Assembly (NCBI GenBank): GCA_002344525.1
Contig: DDTJ01000088.1
Location: 51,303 to 115,302, forward strand
From: Akkermansiaceae bacterium UBA2367
Lineage (GTDB): Bacteria; Verrucomicrobiota; Verrucomicrobiia; Verrucomicrobiales; DEV007
DNA: 64,000 nt
Direction of reading: 5' to 3'
The notes under the pieces: model-generated
The model's input: the letters and a program-made list of their open reading frames with translations, nothing else
What the model was told of the DNA's origin: nothing
The model's database searches: none
Part shown: piece after piece, positions 42,538 through 51,065 of the stretch
Layout: every line of letters begins with the position of its first letter
Position numbering within the stretch: the first letter of the stretch is position 1
Translations under genes and position numbers: made by a program

Positions 42538-45500
42538 ATGGACCCCTCATCATCACCGGATTCCCAGTGCCCGCGCTGCGGCGAGCCGCTCCCCGCCGAT
42601 GCGGTGGTCGGTCTCTGTCCGCGCTGCCTCATGATCGGCGCGATGCAGCCCACTCAGGCCGGAGATCCGGCCGCGGAGATACCGTCTCTGACACCGGCGG
42701 ACCTCGCACCGCACTTTCCGCAGCTCGAAATCCTCGAATGCCTCGGGCGCGGCGGCATGGGCGTGGTCTACAAGGCCCGGCAGAAATCGCTCAACCGCCT
42801 TGTGGCCCTGAAGCTGCTCGCTCCGGAGCGTGCTGACGATCCCGCCTTCGCGGAACGTTTTGAAAAGGAAGCCAAAGCTCTCGCGGCACTCAGCCATCCG
42901 AACATCGTGACCATCCACGACTTCGGCCAGGCGGGCGGATTTTTCTATCTGCTCATGGAGTTCGTCGATGGCGTGAACCTGCGGCAGGCCATGGCGGCGG
43001 GCCATTTCACGCCGGAGCAGGCGCTCGCCATCGTGCCTCCCGTCTGCGAGGCGCTGCAATACGCTCACGAGCATGGCATCGTCCATCGCGACATCAAGCC
43101 GGAGAACCTGCTGCTGGACAAAGAAGGGCGTGTGAAGATCGCGGACTTCGGCATCGCGAAGATCCTCGGCGCGGAATCGTCGGGCGTCGGAATGTCGGAA
43201 TCGCAGCCTGCGGGTACGCCGCAATACATGGCCCCGGAGCAGAAGGAGCATCGCGTCACCGATCATCGCGCGGACATCTACAGCCTCGGCGTGGTGCTTT
43301 ACGAAATGCTGACCGGCGAGTTGCCGGCGGACACACTGCAAGCACCGTCGAAGCGGGTGCAGGTGGACGTGCGGATCGACGAGATCGTGCTGCGTGCGCT
43401 GGAGGCGAAGCCGGAGATGCGCTACCAGACCGCGATCGACTTTCGCACCGAGGTGGAGAAAGTGAAGAGCGCAAGCGATGTCGCGCAAACGGCTGCTCCC
43501 GCCTCCGTATCCGGGTTCCAGTTCAGGCTTGTCGAAGAACGCGAGGGCCGTCGCGTCATTGTCTGGCGTTGCGTGTTGGCCGCGGCCTTCGCCGTCTTTG
43601 CCATCGCTCTTATCGTGGGAGCCGCGTCGTCGCTGGTCACCAAGGGAGCGCCCCCCCTTTTGATCATCGTGGCCTTGGCCGGTATCGCCGCCCTCCTGAC
43701 TCTGGCCCGTTCGGTGCGCATCAGCCTCAAGCCTGGCACGCCGCTTCATTCAGAACCCGACAACACCACTACCCAGCCGCGTTTTTCTCGCGCGGCCATC
43801 GGGGGTGCGTGTGTGGCAGCGATGGGGTTGCTCTCCTTATTGCTTTCGTTCTTTGTGGACAGAATCATCACCGGGGCGGCCATGGCCAATAGCGAGGGTT
43901 TGGCCGACAACACTGCCTCATCGGCGGCTTTTGCGCTCATTGGCGCGGCATTTCTGTATGGGTTTTTCGCGACGCTCCTCGGCTGGATCGCCGTATCGCA
44001 AATCCACCGTTCGCGGGGAAGAATCCACGGGCTATGGCTCGCAGTGTTCGATGGATTGTTGTTTCCGCTGATGGCCCTGAGCGCCGTCGTCGCGGTGGCC
44101 GGGGTTTCGACGACGAAGATGTTTGTCGATTTCTACGCGAATCCTTCGGTCGTCGGCGATCCTCACATTCATCCTCCGCTCGTGACGCGAATGGCGAACT
44201 GGCTGTCGTTGAACAATGAAGTCGCGGCTTTCGTCGGCGTAATCGCCGCCATCGTCGTGAATGCGCTCATCGTCCGTGCCGTGCTGCGCGTCGTGCGAAG
44301 GGAGGTTGCGTCATCGCCGCCGGAAAGCAGCGCGACGGGCAATGAAATCCAGGTTGCCTCGATCTCGATCATTTTGGCGTTGATCGCCGCGGCCCTGGGT
44401 GCGCTGGCCGCGATCCGCATCGCAGGCGCGTGGCCTGCGATGGCTCTCTCACTGCTGTTTGCCGGCATGGCTATCATCATGGCGCTGCCAGTGCGTCGAT
44501 TGGGAGTGGGGAAATGCGCGCTGATCATCGCCGCTCTCGGCACGGTCATCTGGCCGCTCCTTGAAGTTGCTGTATCGCACTGGCGAGTACTTCCCGCCGC
44601 CTCTGCGCGGGCTTCATCATACGATACTCCCTCCTTCGCCGCCCAGGCGGACACATTGATTTCACGGCCCGAATCCACGCGCCAGCCGATGGCAGAGCCA
44701 TACGGATTCCCGAACACGGGAGGCCTCGGGGACTTCCTCCCTTGGCCGATGGTGTTCGGCATCGTCCTCTTGGGCGGCATCGTTTCGCTTGTTGTGCTCA
44801 AGCGCAAAGGCGTTGCCGCCGACAGGATCGCACTGTGGGTGGTGGGCCTGATGGCCCTTCTCTTCTGCGTCACTGCCATTTTGTTGATGGGCTGGCGGGC
44901 ATCCATGGAACGTCAGGAAAACAATGGATCGGAATTCACCACTTCCCGCGCAGTCGGCGCGGGGACCTTTGGCCCGGTGCGCGAACGGGTCGTCCACCAC
45001 CCGGAAGACAGCTCGAACGACTATTGCCTCGATCTCGATTCCGGAAGTTTTGTCGAGGCGCCGAAAGATATTTTCAGCATGTTGGCGAGCCGCTTTGGCA
45101 AGGTCACCACTCTGGGGCGCCGTGATGAAACGATCAAGACTTGGATGATGGACTCCGGAGGCGATCTGGTGCTTGCCTTCACTTCCCCGGACGTCACTCT
45201 GTCCCTGTATGGCGGAGCCGTCGTTTTTCCCACGCTTGCATTCGAAGCGGCGGACGCCCGTGAAGTGGCGAGAATGGCGGACGATGCCCTGCAACAACGG
45301 AACGAGGACGGCAAGGCCATGCCGCCTCTGACGATGTTCCATCGCCATCCCCTGGACCTTGATGGCGCGTTTGTATTTCTCACCCACGTGGGCGGTATCG
45401 GTATTTTGCAAATCGTCAGTTCCACGGAGAATCCGCGTAGTGTAAAGATTCGCTACAAATTGCTGAATAGGGGAATCAGGGGAACTGCCGCCATCGAAAC

Positions 45501-46131
45501 GGAAGTTGGCAGCTCTCCTAGCGCCGCGCCGAAGCCCCTGGCAGAGACGACGGACAGCGTTTACGTGAGAACCGGCCTGCCGGTCGTGGCGATGAAATGG
45601 CCCACCCCGCCGTCGTGGGGTGAAGCGAAGGACGGGTTGCAAGTTGGCATGCGTGTCAATGGCGATGCGCACATCGGCGGGGATGTGAAGGTGGAATTAT
45701 GGGTATGCAACTCCAGCGCCCGGGACATCAGGTTTCGGCAATGCGGCAGGACCGACGTGGGCCTCCAGGTCGCGGCGAAGGACGGCAGCGGAAAAGAACA
45801 CGAAGCGGAAATGGCGGGTTCCGAAGATATTCCTGTGTGGCAGCGCATCCAGCTCCCTCCGGGGCACCTCTTGAAAGTGAAGGAATTCGTCCTCCGATTC
45901 GACGTCGAGGCAAACACCACACCGCAAGCCCAGACGGCAGATTTCCATCTCCCTCCGGGCGACTACCAACTGAGCGCGCGATGGAGCGACTCACATCCAC
46001 TGGTGGGGAACGAAGGAGCGCATGAAAGCGATTGGTCTGGCGAACTCGCGAGCGGCGAGGTGGATGTGACGCTCGCCGCCGGCACGGCGGGTCTGTTGGA
46101 TTCGAATGACAACAAGATCAAGGTCAAATGA
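42538..46131 (+). CDS. polytopic membrane Ser/Thr protein kinase, module 2
   Basis: A 1,197-residue kinase. Zinc ribbon CPRCGEPLPADAVVGLCPRC is at residues 11-30. The kinase domain spans about 62-310: GRGGMGVVY (70-78), Lys92, HRDIKPEN from 183, DFG 203-205, APE 232-234, all intact. Its kinase half is closely related to kinase 1, down to PSKRVQVD-RIDEIVLRALE. After it come about ten membrane helices between 345 and 785, then an extracytoplasmic part of about 400 residues with a beta-sandwich (GLQVGMRVNGDAHIGGDVKV, ELWVCNSSARDIRFRQCG, HLPPGDYQLSARW). Unlike kinase 1 it has no secretin-N-like repeats. So the two kinases share input-independent parts but carry different sensor halves. It overlaps the acetyltransferase gene by four bases. 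Confidence 0.85.
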   Translation: MDPSSSPDSQCPRCGEPLPADAVVGLCPRCLMIGAMQPTQAGDPAAEIPSLTPADLAPHFPQLEILECLGRGGMGVVYKARQKSLNRLVALKLLAPERADDPAFAERFEKEAKALAALSHPNIVTIHDFGQAGGFFYLLMEFVDGVNLRQAMAAGHFTPEQALAIVPPVCEALQYAHEHGIVHRDIKPENLLLDKEGRVKIADFGIAKILGAESSGVGMSESQPAGTPQYMAPEQKEHRVTDHRADIYSLGVVLYEMLTGELPADTLQAPSKRVQVDVRIDEIVLRALEAKPEMRYQTAIDFRTEVEKVKSASDVAQTAAPASVSGFQFRLVEEREGRRVIVWRCVLAAAFAVFAIALIVGAASSLVTKGAPPLLIIVALAGIAALLTLARSVRISLKPGTPLHSEPDNTTTQPRFSRAAIGGACVAAMGLLSLLLSFFVDRIITGAAMANSEGLADNTASSAAFALIGAAFLYGFFATLLGWIAVSQIHRSRGRIHGLWLAVFDGLLFPLMALSAVVAVAGVSTTKMFVDFYANPSVVGDPHIHPPLVTRMANWLSLNNEVAAFVGVIAAIVVNALIVRAVLRVVRREVASSPPESSATGNEIQVASISIILALIAAALGALAAIRIAGAWPAMALSLLFAGMAIIMALPVRRLGVGKCALIIAALGTVIWPLLEVAVSHWRVLPAASARASSYDTPSFAAQADTLISRPESTRQPMAEPYGFPNTGGLGDFLPWPMVFGIVLLGGIVSLVVLKRKGVAADRIALWVVGLMALLFCVTAILLMGWRASMERQENNGSEFTTSRAVGAGTFGPVRERVVHHPEDSSNDYCLDLDSGSFVEAPKDIFSMLASRFGKVTTLGRRDETIKTWMMDSGGDLVLAFTSPDVTLSLYGGAVVFPTLAFEAADAREVARMADDALQQRNEDGKAMPPLTMFHRHPLDLDGAFVFLTHVGGIGILQIVSSTENPRSVKIRYKLLNRGIRGTAAIETEVGSSPSAAPKPLAETTDSVYVRTGLPVVAMKWPTPPSWGEAKDGLQVGMRVNGDAHIGGDVKVELWVCNSSARDIRFRQCGRTDVGLQVAAKDGSGKEHEAEMAGSEDIPVWQRIQLPPGHLLKVKEFVLRFDVEANTTPQAQTADFHLPPGDYQLSARWSDSHPLVGNEGAHESDWSGELASGEVDVTLAAGTAGLLDSNDNKIKVK

Positions 46132-46652
46132 AGCAGCTCACCACCACTCGACTCCGGCTGGTGCCTTTGCGCGTGGAGCACGCCGAGGCGATGTTCCCGC
46201 TGCTCTCCGATCCGCGCATCGATGAGTTCATAGAGCACGAACCTCCGGTGTCGCTGGAGTGTCTCCAGGAACGCTATCGGCGGCTGGAAACACGGCACTC
46301 ACCCGATGGCGCGGAGCAGTGGCTCAACTGGATCATCCAGCCACTCGAAGGCGGCGCGTGCATGGGCTTCATCCAGGCTACGAAGCACACGCCGGCTACG
46401 GCGGATTTCGCGTTCCTGCTGGGACCGGCCTACTGGGGGCGCGGCATCGCCCTCGAGGCTGCGGGCTCCGCTCTGCACACGCTCTTCACCGACTATGCGA
46501 TCAGCTCCCTGTTCGCGATGGCAGACAAGCGGAACGTTCGATCCATCGCCCTGCTGATCAAGCTTGGCTTCCAGAAAGTCGAACACGCCGCCTATCCGCA
46601 TGGTGCTGTTTTGCCATCCGACCACGTCTTCCAGCTCAACCGCTCCGCCTGA
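46128..46652 (+). CDS. GNAT-family N-acetyltransferase (RimJ/RimL-like)
   Basis: A 174-residue acetyl-CoA-dependent transferase of the RimJ/RimL group (Acetyltransf_3). It opens TTTRLRLVPLRVEHAEAMFP, the core is ADFAFLLGPAYWGRGIALEA with the CoA-binding YWGRGIA loop, and it ends with ADKRNVRSIALLIKLGFQKV. These enzymes acetylate protein N-termini or small amines; substrate unknown. The ATG overlaps the kinase 2 stop (ATGA), so the two are translated together. The pectate-lyase-like gene starts eight bases after its stop. Confidence 0.85.
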   Translation: MKQLTTTRLRLVPLRVEHAEAMFPLLSDPRIDEFIEHEPPVSLECLQERYRRLETRHSPDGAEQWLNWIIQPLEGGACMGFIQATKHTPATADFAFLLGPAYWGRGIALEAAGSALHTLFTDYAISSLFAMADKRNVRSIALLIKLGFQKVEHAAYPHGAVLPSDHVFQLNRSA

Positions 46653-46659
46653 ACGCCCC

Positions 46660-48384
46660 ATGAATCCGCCGAAACACGCCATGGCACTGTTTTTCAACCT
46701 GTTGCTCGCCGTCGATTCAACCGCGTCCGCCGCCACCTCCGACCTGTGGGGAAAAGCCGGCGAACGTTGGACACCGTCCTCGCCGCTGCCGGATTTTTCA
46801 TTTGCCGGTTACCGCATGGGAGCGGCCGAGCCTGTCGCCCCCTCGGAACGGGTCAGCGTGAAAGACTACGGGGCCACGGGCGACGGCACGACCGACGACA
46901 CCGAGGCGATCCTCCAGGCCGTCGCGGCCGCGCCGGGAAAGACGGTCTTTTTTCCCGCAGGCCGGTATGTGGTCACGAAGTTCATTTCGATCACCGCATC
47001 CGGCACGGTCCTGCAGGGCGAAGGAAAAGATCTCACCACTTTGCTCATGCCCGTGCCGATGAACACGATCTTTCCACGTGTCTACAACAACCCGACCAGC
47101 AGCCTGGCGACCTCCCTGTATTCGTGGAGCGGCGGCATGGTCGCAATGACCGGTAGCGGCTATGTCGGCGAGATGCTCACCACCGTCACCACGGCGGCGA
47201 AACGAGGCGACACCGCCCTCAACGTGGCCGATGTCGGCGGGATCGAGGTGGGCGCGAGGGTCGTCCTCGAACTGACCGACACCGCCTCACAAACCCTGCT
47301 TTCTCATGTCTATCGCGACGATGCGGGCGACCTCTCGAAAATGAAGGAAACCTATTCGCTCCGGCAGGTGCTCACCGTGGTGAAGGTCGAGGGCAACACC
47401 CTCAGCGTGGATCGCCCCCTGCGCGCCGATGTGAACCCCGAGTGGACGCCCTTGCTCAAGCGCTACGCCCCCACCCTGGAAAATTGCGGCGTCGAGCATC
47501 TCACGATCGAGTTTCCAGCCACTGCCTATCGCGGACACTGGATGGAGGATGGCTTCAATCCCGTGGAGATCAAGGGCGCCGCCGATTGCTGGATCCGAAG
47601 CCTTCGCATCGTGAATCCCGACAGCGGACCCTTCGTCATCGATTCGGTGTTCTGCACCCTCGACGGCATCGAACTCGTCTCGAGCCGCCCGTCGGCCGTC
47701 GAAGACATCCAGGGCCATCACGGCATCTCCCTGATGGGAGTCGATTGCCTCTGCCGGAATTTTTCGATCAGGATGAAGTTCTTTCACGATCTCACCCTGT
47801 CCTATGGCAGCACGGGCAACGTCTTCAGGAATGGCACCGCCACGGACCTCGCCATCGACCACCATAGACGCGCGCCCTATGAGAATCTCTTCACCGAAAT
47901 CGACGCCGGTCTCGGTACTCGGTTCTGGGACAGCGGAGGCGCCTCCGGACAGGGCAAACACACTGCCGCCGGCGCGGTCTTCTGGAACATCAATTCAAAA
48001 GAGGACATTGCCCTGCCTTCACCCGACTTTGCTCCGGATGGCGGACTCGTCCTTGTCGGAGTGAACATGCGCGTACGCAGGAACGAGGCGGGCAAACATC
48101 ATGTCGAGAGCATCCGCCCCGGCAATCTGGAGCCAGCCAATCTCCATGGGGCCCAGTGCGCCAAACGCCTCGGCCCGCGCTCGCCGGTCCCGGGCGGCAC
48201 CGACACCGCGCAAACCTGGACCAACACCGCCGGTCGCAGCATCGAGGCCCGCTTTGTGAGAGTCGAGGGAGGTAGCGTGATCCTTCAGATCGACGGCAAA
48301 ATGGTTCCTGTTCCGCTCAAAACACTCTCACCCGCCAGCATCGAACAGGCACAGACTTTGGAAAAAGGGCGCACCGCCCCCTGA
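46660..48384 (+). CDS. secreted pectate-lyase-superfamily protein with SHD1-like tail
   Basis: A 574-residue secreted protein with a signal sequence (MALFFNLLLAVDSTASAA, from Met8). It then carries the Pectate_lyase_3 start RVSVKDYGATGDGTTDDTEA then ILQAVAAA, with FFPAGRYVV and a right-handed beta-helix to about residue 480 (CGVEHLTIEF, CWIRSLRIVN, CRNFSIRM). The tail (GRSIEARFVRVEGGSVILQI then DGKMVPVPLKTLSPASI) is an SHD1-like module typical of secreted Planctomycetes-Verrucomicrobia proteins. It should bind or cleave a polysaccharide outside the cell. The substrate is unknown and catalytic residues were not assigned. Start 46660 is eight bases after the acetyltransferase stop. Confidence 0.75.
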   Translation: MNPPKHAMALFFNLLLAVDSTASAATSDLWGKAGERWTPSSPLPDFSFAGYRMGAAEPVAPSERVSVKDYGATGDGTTDDTEAILQAVAAAPGKTVFFPAGRYVVTKFISITASGTVLQGEGKDLTTLLMPVPMNTIFPRVYNNPTSSLATSLYSWSGGMVAMTGSGYVGEMLTTVTTAAKRGDTALNVADVGGIEVGARVVLELTDTASQTLLSHVYRDDAGDLSKMKETYSLRQVLTVVKVEGNTLSVDRPLRADVNPEWTPLLKRYAPTLENCGVEHLTIEFPATAYRGHWMEDGFNPVEIKGAADCWIRSLRIVNPDSGPFVIDSVFCTLDGIELVSSRPSAVEDIQGHHGISLMGVDCLCRNFSIRMKFFHDLTLSYGSTGNVFRNGTATDLAIDHHRRAPYENLFTEIDAGLGTRFWDSGGASGQGKHTAAGAVFWNINSKEDIALPSPDFAPDGGLVLVGVNMRVRRNEAGKHHVESIRPGNLEPANLHGAQCAKRLGPRSPVPGGTDTAQTWTNTAGRSIEARFVRVEGGSVILQIDGKMVPVPLKTLSPASIEQAQTLEKGRTAP

Positions 48385-48396
48385 ACCCCGATAGCC

Positions 48397-48984
48397 ATGA
48401 TCACGACATCCCGAATCCTGACCATCGCAGCCTTCGTTGCCGCCATCGTCATGGCAATGGCACTCCTTCGCCCGCCTGCCGATCGAACCCGGGAACAAGC
48501 AGTGGAACTGTCGGCAGTCCCGGAATCGGATCCCGTCCCGCGACATTACCGACCCGCCCGCGTATCTCAGGAGGCACGGCTTGATGTCGATGAGATCATC
48601 AGTCGGAACCGGGGACTTTCGAAAGGACAACTGAAACAGAGCGCGGAACTCAACGAGCTGATGAATCGTTTCATCGCCTTGATGAAAACGCCCGAAATGG
48701 CTGCAAAGGTCGCGGAGCGCATCGCGGCGCTTCCGCCCGGAAAGGGCACCGGGCACGGGATGATACGGATAGACTTCGACCTGCTCGACGATGCTAGGGG
48801 CAGAGCATGGCTCGAGGCCGCCGTTTCCGATGATGCTCGGCTCATGGAAGCATGGGTGCTCAACACCCTCGACGGTGCCATCTTCGAGTTCGCCTTCGAT
48901 CCCGACATGGAAAGGACGAGCAACGGCGTAAGTCTTGAAACGATCAGCACTGAACCGCAGGATGTGCCCGAAGATGCGAGATAA
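48397..48984 (+). CDS. membrane-anchored protein of unknown function
   Basis: A 195-residue protein with one N-terminal membrane anchor or signal (ILTIAAFVAAIVMAMALL, residues 7-24). A Pro-rich linker and a helical domain (ELNELMNRFIALMKTPEMAA then KVAERIAAL, GRAWLEAAVSDDARLMEAWV) follow, then an acidic tail. No family recognised. It starts 12 bases after the pectate-lyase-like gene, so it is part of module 2's transcript. A small membrane protein gene follows after 63 bases. Confidence 0.6.
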   Translation: MITTSRILTIAAFVAAIVMAMALLRPPADRTREQAVELSAVPESDPVPRHYRPARVSQEARLDVDEIISRNRGLSKGQLKQSAELNELMNRFIALMKTPEMAAKVAERIAALPPGKGTGHGMIRIDFDLLDDARGRAWLEAAVSDDARLMEAWVLNTLDGAIFEFAFDPDMERTSNGVSLETISTEPQDVPEDAR

Positions 48985-49047
48985 GGTCGTCTTTCCAGCC
49001 GTCGAACTCCCTTCCTCCTCCAATTTCGAATCACCCTCACCCGAATC

Positions 49048-49338
49048 ATGCGGACACCATCCTTTGACTGGCCAAGCGAGTTTCTGGTCGTCGTCGTCGC
49101 TCTCTTTGTCCTGGCCATGGCCGCTCCGTGGATTCCGATCGTCCGGCGCCTGCCACTCCCGCTTTTTCTTCCCGCCGCTTCCGCTACGGCCGTTTGGGTC
49201 GCGTATGAGTTCTACTTGCGCTCCGTCTCGCGCCCCGGAGACCCGCTCATTCGAGTCGATCTGTTTCTCCTCATTCCTCTCGCCGTCATCACATGGCTTA
49301 CGGGATCCGTCGCGTTCGTCTTGCGCCGTCGAAAATAG
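49048..49338 (+). CDS. small three-helix membrane protein
   Basis: A 96-residue membrane protein with three hydrophobic segments (FLVVVVALFVLAMAAPWIPI; LFLPAASATAVWVAYEFYL; LFLLIPLAVITWLTGSVAFV) and a basic end RRRK. No family recognised and no conserved polar motif seen. It is the second of two small unknown genes between the pectate-lyase-like gene and the esterase gene, all in one direction. Confidence 0.6.
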   Translation: MRTPSFDWPSEFLVVVVALFVLAMAAPWIPIVRRLPLPLFLPAASATAVWVAYEFYLRSVSRPGDPLIRVDLFLLIPLAVITWLTGSVAFVLRRRK

Positions 49339-49375
49339 ATCCCATTTCGGTTCACAGCACATGGAAAGCACAACT

Positions 49376-50146
49376 ATGAAACGCATCACTGCCGTGGTTC
49401 TCCTCATCTCTGCCGCCTCACCCCTCTGCTCCGGCGAAGTTCCTCCCGACATCGCGGATATGAAGGTCCAGGACTTGCGCGCCGAAGGCGATGAAAAGAA
49501 GCGCTATTTCGTCATCCACAAGCCGACACCGCCGCCCACTCAGGGATGGCGCACTCTGTTCGTGCTTCCTGGGGGCTCCGGCGATGCGCAGTTTCAACCC
49601 TTCGTCACGCGCATCGCGAAGAACGCGCTGCCCGACGGCTATCTCGTCGTGCAGCTCGTGGCTCCCGTCTGGACGACGCAGCAAGCCAAGGACATCGTCT
49701 GGCCCAACGACCGATCGGACGTGCCGGAGATGAAGTTCAGCACCACGGATTTCTTCTTGGCTGTGCGTGCCGAGGTGGAAAAGGCCCACAAGCTCGATTC
49801 CCGACACAGCTTCACGCTCACCTGGTCCTCCAGCGGCATGAGCGGCTACACGCTCTCCCTGCTGCCCAAGGCTGGCGTCACTGGAACTTTTGTCGCCATG
49901 TCCGTCTTCCATCCCGGTGCGCTGCCGCCGCTTGCCGCTGCGAAAGGACATCCCTACTTCCTCTACCATTCACCACAGGACTTCATCCCCATCGCTCAAT
50001 CCGAGGCTGCCCGCGATATGTTGCAAAAGGCGGGGGCAACCGTGGAACTCCAAACCTACGAAGGCGGGCACGGCTGGCGCGGAAATGTCTTTGGAGACAT
50101 CCGCCAAGGCATCGAATGGCTCGAAAGACAGCTGAACCCCTTCTGA
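49376..50146 (+). CDS. secreted alpha/beta hydrolase (esterase-like)
   Basis: A 256-residue secreted esterase-like protein: signal peptide MKRITAVVLLISAASPLCSG, oxyanion-hole strand TLFVLPGGSGDAQFQPFV, nucleophile region HSFTLTWSSSGMSGYTLSLL, acid region HPYFLYHSPQDFIPIAQSEA, and the catalytic His in TYEGGHGWRG. The layout is that of the phospholipase/carboxylesterase and PHB-depolymerase-like groups. ATG 49376 is preferred to the in-frame ATG at 49361 because GGAAAG lies seven bases upstream and the signal peptide begins there. It is the last gene of module 2's run; a dispersed repeat follows. Confidence 0.78.
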   Translation: MKRITAVVLLISAASPLCSGEVPPDIADMKVQDLRAEGDEKKRYFVIHKPTPPPTQGWRTLFVLPGGSGDAQFQPFVTRIAKNALPDGYLVVQLVAPVWTTQQAKDIVWPNDRSDVPEMKFSTTDFFLAVRAEVEKAHKLDSRHSFTLTWSSSGMSGYTLSLLPKAGVTGTFVAMSVFHPGALPPLAAAKGHPYFLYHSPQDFIPIAQSEAARDMLQKAGATVELQTYEGGHGWRGNVFGDIRQGIEWLERQLNPF

Positions 50147-50175
50147 CCCCGGCCCGTGACTCCGAGCGGGCTGGA

Positions 50176-50203
50176 GGGCTGAAAAGGAAATTCCTATCAG
50201 TAA
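50176..50203. repeat. dispersed GGAA-N-TTCC repeat, copy 2
   Basis: GGGCTGAAAAGGAAA followed by TTCCTATCAGTAA, the partner of 33132-33159. It lies 40 bases before the amidase start. Both copies are intergenic on the plus side of a gene start and bracket the sigma/kinase region. Confidence 0.55.
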
Positions 50204-50242
50204 TCCCTAGCAGTTTCCCCGCGTCGGGTGGACTTTTGCCCC

Positions 50243-51058
50243 ATGCCGTCCCGCCCCGTCCTTCTTCTGCTCTCGAGCCTTCTCCTTTGCCCCGCCCTGC
50301 CGACGCTGGGGGCCGACCCGGCTTGGAAAAAGGCCGAGTTCACCGGCAAGCCGCTCGACGGGCTGCGCGTCGCCCTCGACATCGGACATTATCGTCTCAA
50401 GCCGGGGGCGATGAGCGCCCGCGGGGTGCCGGAGCTTTCCTTCAACCTCGCCACGGCGCGGGCCATCGCCCCGGTGCTGGAAAAGGCCGGGGCCAAGGTG
50501 ATCCTCGTCAACGCGGACGGCACCGTGAGCTCGCTTGCGGAACGACCGGAGATCGCGGCGAAGGCGGGAGCGGACTGCTTCATCTCGATCCACCACGATT
50601 CGGTCAACGACAAGTATCTCCGCAAATGGACGCACGAGGGGGTGGAGCGTGACTATGCCGACAACTTCCGGGGCTATAGCGTCTTCGCCTCGGCGAAGAG
50701 CGCGAAGGCGGAGAAGAGCCGCGAACTCGCCCTGCGTGTCGGCGCGGCGCTCCATGGATCGGGCCTGCGCCCCACCCTGCACCACGCCGAGCCGATCCAA
50801 GGGGAGAACCGCCCCCTGCTCGACGAGAAGACGGGGGTTTACGAGTTCTCGGACCTCGTCGTGCTGAAATCGGCGACGATCCCCGCGATCCTGCTGGAAT
50901 GCGGGGTCATCATCCACCGCGAGGAGGAGTTGCTGGCGCAGCGGCCGGACTACCAGGATCTGATCGCCCATGCTCTCGTAAAAACCCTCGCCGAAGTCTT
51001 CCCGGCGAAGGGGAAGGAGAAGAAGGGGTTGAAGAGCCTGTTCGGCGGGAAGAGGTAA
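50243..51058 (+). CDS. N-acetylmuramoyl-L-alanine amidase (Amidase_3)
   Basis: A 271-residue secreted zinc amidase that cuts the peptide from the glycan strand of peptidoglycan. A signal peptide (PVLLLLSSLLLCPALPTLGA) is followed by VALDIGHYRLKPGAMSARG (first zinc His), a SFNLATARAIAPVLEKAGAK block, DCFISIHHDSVND (second zinc His) and the catalytic Glu in IPAILLECGVIIHREEE. These are the Amidase_3 residues in order. The C-terminus is basic (KGKEKKGLKSLFGGKR) and may bind the wall or membrane. Frames starting upstream use GTG and add no useful sequence. It is convergent with accD, whose stop lies eight bases beyond. Confidence 0.88.
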   Translation: MPSRPVLLLLSSLLLCPALPTLGADPAWKKAEFTGKPLDGLRVALDIGHYRLKPGAMSARGVPELSFNLATARAIAPVLEKAGAKVILVNADGTVSSLAERPEIAAKAGADCFISIHHDSVNDKYLRKWTHEGVERDYADNFRGYSVFASAKSAKAEKSRELALRVGAALHGSGLRPTLHHAEPIQGENRPLLDEKTGVYEFSDLVVLKSATIPAILLECGVIIHREEELLAQRPDYQDLIAHALVKTLAEVFPAKGKEKKGLKSLFGGKR

Positions 51059-51065
51059 CTCCTCC

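Noticed and set aside
33132..50203. Accessory block as an integrated phage or genomic island
   Set aside because: No integrase, tRNA target, phage structural gene or direct-repeat attachment pair was found; the flanking 28-base repeats are too degenerate to call att sites.
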